A DNA stretch of 64,000 nucleotides, taken from NCBI RefSeq assembly GCF_051414035.1, contig NZ_JBLKNW010000004.1:1-64000 (forward strand). Reading direction: 5' to 3'. This document shows, piece after piece, positions 59,701-64,000 of the stretch; within the stretch, counting starts at the first letter, position 1, and every line of letters starts with the position of its first letter. Below the pieces are notes generated by a model that worked only from the letters and a program-made list of their open reading frames with translations, was not told the DNA's origin and made no database searches. Made by a program: the position numbers and the translations under genes. This DNA is from Halosimplex amylolyticum. GTDB lineage: Archaea > Halobacteriota > Halobacteria > Halobacteriales > Haloarculaceae.

Positions 59701-61335
59701 CGGGTTGGTCACCTGTGCGAACAGCTGCTTGAAGTAGGTGAACAGGGGGCGGTTGAACTGCGAGAGGACCGAGAGCGGCGTGTCGTCGCCCATCGATCCG
59801 ACGGGGTCCTTGCCCTTCTCGGCCATCGGCTCGATGAGGTGGTCGACCTCGTCGTAGGTGTAGCCGTACTGGGCCTGGTAGGCCCGCAGTTCGTCGAAGT
59901 CGTGGGCGGGGAGGTTGTCGTCCTCGGGGTTGATGTCGGCCAGTTCCACCTGGTTCTCGGCGACCCACTCGCCGTACCGCTCGTCCGTGAGCCCCTCGAA
60001 CACCTCGTCGTCGGGGACGACTCGGCCCTCCTCGGGGTCGGCGAGGAACAGTTGCCCGGGCTGGAGGCGGCCGCGTTCCTCGATGTCGGCGGGGTCGGTG
60101 TCGAGCGCGCCCGCTTCGCTCGCCATCACGAGCGTGTTGTCGGTCAGCACGTCGTAGCGGCAGGGTCGCAGGCCGTTGCGGTCGAGGACGGCGCCGACGC
60201 GGTCGCCGTCGGTGGCGGCCACGAGCGCGGGACCGTCCCACGGCTCGACGAGCGAGGCGTGGTAGTCGTACCAGTCGCGGCGGTCGCCGGTCACGTCGTT
60301 GGCCTCGCCGCGCCACGCCTCGGGGATGAGCATCCGGAGCGCGTGGGGCAGGTCCCGGCCTTCGAGCAGCAGCAGTTCGAGCGCGTTGTCGACGCTCGCG
60401 GTGTCCGACTGCTCGGGGTCGTCGATGATCGGCTTGAGTTTGTCGATGGTCGACGGCTCATCGCCGTCTCCCGCCGAGGTGCTTCGCACCCCGCTGTCCT
60501 CGAACGCGTCGGAGTCGAGGTCCGTCTCCCGCGCGCGCATCCAGTTGATGTTGCCCTGGATCGTGTTGAACTCGCCGTTGTGGATGATCCCGCGGTAGGG
60601 GTGGGCGAGGTGCCACGCGCCGAGCGTGTTCGTCGAGAACCGGGCGTGGACCATCGCGAAGGTGGTGTCGACGCGCTCGTCGGCGAGGTCCGGGTAGTAG
60701 TCGGCGACCTGTTCGCCCTTGAGCAGCCCCTTGTAGACGACCGTGTCGGTATCGAGCGAGACGACGTAGAAGCGCTCGTGGCCCGCGGGCTCGGTCTCGT
60801 CGACGCGGGTCTCCAGCACTCGGCGAGCGACGTACAGCTGCCGGTCGAACGCATCGCCCGTCAGCCCCTCGGCGGACTCGACGAACACCTGCACGACCTC
60901 CGGTTCGGCGTCCAGTGCCGTCTGTCCGAGGTCCGCGTTGTCCGTCGGGACGGTCCGCCAGGCCACCACGTCGAGCCCCTCGTCGTCGAACGTCGTCTCG
61001 ACGACGTCCGTCAGGTCCTCGCGCGCCGCGGCGTCGTCGTTCGGGAGAAAGAGCGTGCCGACCGCGTACTCGCCGGGCGTGAGGTCGGCGTCGACTTCGT
61101 CGGCGAAGAAGTCGTGGGGGGTCTGGATCATCACGCCCGCGCCGTCGCCGGTCGACTCCTCGGCGCCCGTCGTACCGCGGTGTTCGAGGTTCTCCAGTAG
61201 CTCCAGTCCGTCGGAGAGGACCCAGTGCCCACCGTCGCCGTCGAGGTCCATCACGACCCCGACGCCGCAGTTGGACCGCGCGTCGGCCGGGTCCGCCAGC
61301 CGGTGGTCCCCGTCGTCACGAGAGAAGGTAGTCAT
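56752..61335 (-). CDS. gltB: Glutamate synthase large subunit
   Basis: 1527 aa, full length. A 22-residue propeptide precedes the Ntn nucleophile Cys23 of the glutaminase domain (SNCGVGVVMDL). The central and FMN domains follow (AMSLGSLSPEMHENNAIAMNR, SGHDGGTGASPKTSI), with [3Fe-4S] cysteines CVMARQCHENTCPVG near residue 1133, and the C-terminal GXGXG-rich beta-helix. It transfers the glutamine amide to 2-oxoglutarate. No small subunit is nearby, so ferredoxin probably donates electrons. The start at 61335 is supported by a TTTTAG box about 30 bp upstream. Confidence 0.97.
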   Translation of the reverse strand: MTTFSRDDGDHRLADPADARSNCGVGVVMDLDGDGGHWVLSDGLELLENLEHRGTTGAEESTGDGAGVMIQTPHDFFADEVDADLTPGEYAVGTLFLPNDDAAAREDLTDVVETTFDDEGLDVVAWRTVPTDNADLGQTALDAEPEVVQVFVESAEGLTGDAFDRQLYVARRVLETRVDETEPAGHERFYVVSLDTDTVVYKGLLKGEQVADYYPDLADERVDTTFAMVHARFSTNTLGAWHLAHPYRGIIHNGEFNTIQGNINWMRARETDLDSDAFEDSGVRSTSAGDGDEPSTIDKLKPIIDDPEQSDTASVDNALELLLLEGRDLPHALRMLIPEAWRGEANDVTGDRRDWYDYHASLVEPWDGPALVAATDGDRVGAVLDRNGLRPCRYDVLTDNTLVMASEAGALDTDPADIEERGRLQPGQLFLADPEEGRVVPDDEVFEGLTDERYGEWVAENQVELADINPEDDNLPAHDFDELRAYQAQYGYTYDEVDHLIEPMAEKGKDPVGSMGDDTPLSVLSQFNRPLFTYFKQLFAQVTNPPLDYIREELVTSLESRLGYQRNLLDESPVHARQLVVDSPVLTDQQTQAIRDLDENGMSSVVVDISYDPDEVGLREAVEEAREEASDAATEHDIIVLSDREAGADRVAIPSLLAVGGIHHHLVRNGLRNHVGLVVESGDPRTVHHVATLVGYGAGAVNPYLAYQTIEDLVAGPDGAELSKAIDAYVNALEDGLLKTMAKMGISTVESYQGAQIFEAVGLASDFVEEYFEGTANRTEGIGLEEIEEDLLDRHEVAWGDEPDLERQGEFENRSGGIHHQWNPSTVGTVQQAVRTGDYERYKEFAAEINEQNEQLQTLRGLLEFDSDRDPVPIEEVEPVEEIVTRFETAAMSLGSLSPEMHENNAIAMNRLDAHANTGEGGEPPERFGTEKNCKTKQVASGRFGVTSHYLSEADELQIKMAQGSKPGEGGHLPGKKVNEMIAQIRYATPGVGLISPPPLHDIYSIEDLKQLIHDLKASNPDADVNVKLVAEDGIGTIAAGVAKANADKVHISGHDGGTGASPKTSIKNAGLPWELGLAEANQMLRATGLRSRIEVTTDGGMKTGRDVAVATLLGAEGYAFGTASMVTSGCVMARQCHENTCPVGVATQNEKLRDRFPGEPQHVINYMTFVAQELREIMAELGFTSVDEMVGRPDVLAQRTDVSQPKAKKVDLSGVIAEPAGDDDRYKTREQTHDVADALDWDLIDAAESALESGEPVAMAADVDNVHRAVGATLSNEVSARYGGEGLPDDTIDVRLEGTAGQSFGAFLQQGITMDLVGTANDYVGKGLSGGKLLVRTPENANYAAEENVVIGNVALYGATQGEAYVNGVAGERFAVRNSGVKGCVEGVGDHGCEYMTGGAIVVLGETGKNFAAGMSGGVAYVYDPDGQFARKANTGMVSIDPTLDELDREMITRLVENHAEYTDSDRAAELLADWDAALANFTKVLPDAYAEIIEERESADVRTDLPDPAAPASETGVPSHGQADD

Positions 61336-61363
61336 CGGTGTTAGCCTGCTTCCAGATCCCGCA

Positions 61364-61430
61364 CTAAAACCCTTGGCCTGATAGACTATATGTACATTAT
61401 ACCCAATCTTAGGAATATTAATATCCTTCG
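61364..61430 (-). promoter_or_regulatory. gltB promoter and AT-rich operator-like region
   Basis: On the minus strand a GGGTTTTAG box (61364-61372) is 29-35 bp before the gltB ATG. Upstream lie TATGTACATTA (61387-61400) and an ATATTAATAT core palindrome (about 61414-61424), candidates for a nitrogen-responsive operator. Confidence 0.4.
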
Positions 61431-61536
61431 ATGGATGTGGATAATCGTGACATTCAGCCTTCGAGGAGGAGATTTCGCCGTGGCGTCGGGATGGGAGTGG
61501 GACGAGTTCGTCGCGGCCACGGAGAGGCGGCGCCGC

Positions 61537-61944
61537 TCACGCGGGCGGGCTCGGCGCCCGCGCCTCCGAGAGGTACGCGGCGAAGTCCTTCGTCGTGATC
61601 ATTCCGACGACGCCTTCGTCCTCGTCGGCGACGGGCACGTGGTGGACGCCCCGGGCCATCATCGTCTCCGCCACTTCGTGGACCGGTTCGTTGACCGACG
61701 TGGACACGACGTCCGTCGTCATGTACGCCTCCGCGGTCGTCTCGGTGACGTCCGCTCCGTCGGCGGCGATGCGGACGTAGTCCGTCGACGTGAGAATCCC
61801 CTCGAGCCTGTTGTCGCCGTCGACCACGACGACCGAACTGATGCCGTGGTCGGTCATCTGCTGTGCGGCCGTTCGGACGTCGACCGCTGGCGTGACCGTT
61901 CTCACTGGCGACGACATGAGGCTCCCCACGAGTACGTCATCCAT
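61537..61944 (-). CDS. Tandem CBS-domain protein
   Basis: 135 aa, essentially two CBS motifs (ISSVVVVDGDNRLEGILTSTDYVR and VHHVPVADEDEGVVGMITTKDF) that typically bind ATP, AMP or SAM. It has no fused effector domain, so a regulatory partner is likely separate. It sits between gltB and glutamate dehydrogenase and may sense the energy state for nitrogen assimilation, which is inference. The start at 61944 is MDDVLVGSLMSSPV; a longer frame upstream is not conserved-looking. Confidence 0.9.
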   Translation of the reverse strand: MDDVLVGSLMSSPVRTVTPAVDVRTAAQQMTDHGISSVVVVDGDNRLEGILTSTDYVRIAADGADVTETTAEAYMTTDVVSTSVNEPVHEVAETMMARGVHHVPVADEDEGVVGMITTKDFAAYLSEARAPSPPA

Positions 61945-62113
61945 GGTACACGATGGCGCGGCCCACACCGACATAAATCTTAGTATCCGTATAAGGAGTA
62001 TGTAGGATTGAAAAATCACACACGTCACGCGGCGGAACGAGGCGAGCCGAGCGAACGGCGGCAAGTACGAACGCGCAGATCAGGACGAAAGCGGGGTCGC
62101 GTCGGACCGGGGT

Positions 62114-63370
62114 TCAGGGCCAGGTGCCGGCCTGTTCGGCGGCGTCGAGGACGCGCTGGATCGCGACGACGTAGGCGCCGACGCGGAGGCTCGGCAGGTC
62201 GTGTTCCTCGTAGGCGTCGACGAGGTTCCAGAACTCCTCGACGGTGATGTCTTCGAGGCGCTCGTTGACGGTCTCCTCGTCCCAGTAGAAGCGCTGGCGA
62301 TTTTGAACCCACTCGAAGTACGAGACGGTGACACCGCCGGCGTTGGCGAGGATGTCCGGCACGATGATGACGTCCTTGTCCTCGAGCACGTCGTCGCCGT
62401 CGGGCGTGATCGGGCCGTTGGCGGCCTCGGAGATGACGTCGGCCTGGACGCCTTCTGCGATGTCCTCGGTGATGGCGTTCTCGAGCGCGGCCGGGATCAG
62501 GAGATCGACGTCGAGCTGGAGGAGTTCGTCGTTGGTGACCTCCTCGTCGCCGCCGACGAAGCCGACGACGCTGCCGGTCTCGCGCTTGTGGTCCTTGGCG
62601 GCGACGGGGTCGAGGCCGTCCTCGCTGTAGACGCCGCCGCTGGAGTCGGAGACGGCGACGACGTTCGCGCCCATCTCGTCGATGAGCTTCGCGGAGATCC
62701 AGCCGGCGTTGCCGTAGCCCTGCACGGCGACGGTGGCGCCTTCGACCTCCTTGTCGAGGTAGTCGAAGGCCTCGCGGGCGGCGATGACCGTCGAGCGACC
62801 GGTCGCCTCGACGCGGCCGGCCGACCCGCCGCTGGAGATGTCCTTGCCGGTGATGACGCCCGGCTCGGTCGTGTTCTCCAGTGTCTCGTAGGTGTCCTTG
62901 ATCCAGTTCATCTCGCGCTGGCCGGTGTTGACGTCCGGCGCGGGCACGTCGCGGTCCTCGCCGATGATCGGCGTCAGTTCCTTCGCGAAGGCGCGCGTGA
63001 TGCGTTCGAGTTCGTCCTCGGAGTAGTCGTCGGGGTCGATGACGATGCCGCCCTTCCCGCCACCCAGCGGGATGCCGACGGTCGCCGTCTTGTAGACCAT
63101 CCAGCCGGACAGCGCCTTGACCTCGTCACGGGAGACCTGCGGGTGGTAGCGGATGCCGCCCTTGTAGGGGCCGCGGTCGCCGTTGAACTGCGAGCGGAAC
63201 GCGCGGAAGACCTCGATCGAGCCGTCGTCCATCTCGACCGAGAGGTTCGTCTCCAGGATCCGCTCGGGGTTTTTCAGCCGCTCCAGCATGCCCTCGTCGA
63301 CGTCGAGGTACTCCGCGGCCTCGTCGATCTGTTCCTGTAGGCTCTCGAAGGGGTTTACGTCGGATCCCAT
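62114..63370 (-). CDS. gdhA: Glutamate dehydrogenase
   Basis: 418 aa. The catalytic N-terminal domain has GPYKGGIRYHPQVSRDEVKALSGWM and GGGKGGIVIDP with active-site lysines. The NAD(P)-binding domain has VAVQGYGNAGWISAKLIDEMG, and the C-terminal DILANAGGVTVSYFEWVQN is typical of Glu/Leu/Phe/Val dehydrogenases. It interconverts glutamate with 2-oxoglutarate and ammonium. The start at 63370 lies after a strong TTTATTTTTATC box about 25-34 bp upstream. With gltB it makes an ammonium-assimilation cluster. Confidence 0.96.
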   Translation of the reverse strand: MGSDVNPFESLQEQIDEAAEYLDVDEGMLERLKNPERILETNLSVEMDDGSIEVFRAFRSQFNGDRGPYKGGIRYHPQVSRDEVKALSGWMVYKTATVGIPLGGGKGGIVIDPDDYSEDELERITRAFAKELTPIIGEDRDVPAPDVNTGQREMNWIKDTYETLENTTEPGVITGKDISSGGSAGRVEATGRSTVIAAREAFDYLDKEVEGATVAVQGYGNAGWISAKLIDEMGANVVAVSDSSGGVYSEDGLDPVAAKDHKRETGSVVGFVGGDEEVTNDELLQLDVDLLIPAALENAITEDIAEGVQADVISEAANGPITPDGDDVLEDKDVIIVPDILANAGGVTVSYFEWVQNRQRFYWDEETVNERLEDITVEEFWNLVDAYEEHDLPSLRVGAYVVAIQRVLDAAEQAGTWP

Positions 63371-63819
63371 GTATGGACGGTCGTATACTTCTGATAAAAA
63401 TAAACCGAATTCGTCCAGGAAACGGGGGCACATCTGTGAAATTATTATACAGGAAGGAGATTCAGAGAATAATAGGTATATAACCACATAAAGTGCCGTC
63501 GGCACACCGGAGACACGGGCGACCCTGGGCGGACGAGCGTGCGGTGCAGTCTGCCGGTCCAGTGCGGTGGAGTGGTGCGTCGCAGGACGTCACGGTCACG
63601 GCGAGTGGTACGCTACGGACGGGCGATGCGGCGGGTCGCCGGAGCGAGGACCGGCCCGGGGAAGCCGGCCGGAGTTCGGGCCGAAATCGGGCCGCGTCTG
63701 CCGGTTGTCAGCCCGAAGTCTGACGGCCCTTTATACCCGACGGCGCGTGATTCGAAGATGCCGGGGCGGCGCACGGTCACACGCTCCCGTTCCCGCCTCG
63801 CAGTGGACATCCCGTCCTC
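63371..63819. other. Intergenic region upstream of glutamate dehydrogenase, AT-rich
   Basis: Contains the gdhA promoter and a second AT-rich block with TATATAAC at 63476-63483 on the plus strand and TTTATAC at 63730-63736. No gene is supported downstream of either on the plus strand. A small RNA cannot be excluded. Confidence 0.5.
63393..63404 (-). promoter_or_regulatory. Strong TATA box of glutamate dehydrogenase
   Basis: The run GGTTTATTTTTATC on the minus strand is centred about 28 bp upstream of the start at 63370, consistent with a leaderless transcript. Confidence 0.6.
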
Positions 63820-64000
63820 CTATCCTTCCGACCCGGCTCGCGTCGTATCGACGGACGAGACCGTGGCCGGTTCCATCCCGAGCGTCACCCGCGACCCGGC
63901 GACCGTCCAGTCACGCGTGAGTTCGTACTCGTCGTCCGTGCCGGTCGCCGCCCCCGCGACGGCGAGGGCGTCGACCCGGACGGCGGCGCGCAGGTCGTCG
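63820..64000 (-). CDS. 3' end of an unidentified gene (partial)
   Basis: The last 59 codons before a TAG at 63820-63822, cut by the window edge. The frame is open, acidic and GC3-rich (DDLRAAVRVDALAVAGAATG, then a beta-like VAGSRVTLGM segment). No family was recognised from this fragment. An overlapping plus-strand frame is Arg/Ser-rich and less credible. Confidence 0.6.
   Translation of the reverse strand, partial: DDLRAAVRVDALAVAGAATGTDDEYELTRDWTVAGSRVTLGMEPATVSSVDTTRAGSEG

Noticed and set aside
58630..61200. An 856-codon plus-strand frame opposite gltB
   Set aside because: Antisense shadow of gltB; Val/Leu-rich without domains or its own promoter.
63758..64000. Plus-strand frame with a TTTATAC box 25 bp before its ATG
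   Set aside because: The product would be Arg/Ser-rich and non-acidic, while the opposite strand gives an acidic, GC3-rich frame with a stop. The box may serve a small RNA instead.

Overview
The window is a stretch of chromosome from a halophilic archaeon (class Halobacteria). It is GC-rich, with strongly GC-biased third codon positions and acidic proteins. Several genes have a TATA-like box about 25 bp before the start codon, as expected for leaderless transcripts. Secreted proteins carry twin-arginine signals. Haloarchaeal families are present: a Bat-type regulator, a HalOD1 protein, the UPF0200/UPF0201 pair, a DUF371 protein and the transcription terminator FttA/aCPSF1. A Halosimplex/Haloarcula-like genus is a guess only. 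No insertion sequence, integrase, CRISPR array or rRNA was seen.

0-16.6 kb is mostly chromosomal housekeeping: tRNA-Ile(GAT), an FxsA-like membrane protein, a cytochrome P450, UPF0200/UPF0201, a palindrome-rich intergenic stretch (3.5-4.2 kb), a HAD hydrolase, a membrane molybdopterin oxidoreductase, a CBS-MaoC fusion, a Tat lipoprotein beta-propeller, a COG1340 coiled-coil protein, a GH2-like enzyme, a 53-aa Cys-rich protein, DUF371, a methyltransferase and endonuclease III. A regulatory trio follows (Bat-like regulator, HalOD1, small zinc-finger protein).

16.7-35.5 kb is a cell-surface polysaccharide and export island. It holds a DUF1616 protein, a GT-C-like membrane protein, three GT4 glycosyltransferases, a Wzx-type flippase, a sulfatase-fold enzyme lacking the usual nucleophile motif, three Tat-exported beta-helix proteins (two of them recent duplicates), a nucleotide-sugar dehydrogenase and an ATP-grasp ligase. 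A GGTAA-N7-TTACC dyad recurs in its gaps. The likely logic is precursor oxidation, glycan assembly, lipid-linked flipping, then modification by exported beta-helix enzymes.

35.7-52.5 kb is mixed: an aldo/keto reductase, a DsbB-like protein, small zinc proteins, FttA, a lone E1-alpha dehydrogenase subunit, prolyl-tRNA synthetase, a QueC-like PP-loop ATPase, a BrkB-family protein, a surface protein with a long Glu/Asp tract, a three-gene ABC exporter and an Nmad3-like nucleotide-modification gene. The Nmad3-like gene sits 10 bp after dapD.

52.5-64 kb is nitrogen and lysine metabolism: dapA-dapB-dapD, a two-HTH regulator, glutamate synthase, a CBS protein, glutamate dehydrogenase and the 3' end of an unidentified gene. 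Five gaps carry short tandem duplications with unrelated unit lengths (17, 22, 24, 33 and 63 bp), several beginning at the stop codon of a gene or lying in a promoter.
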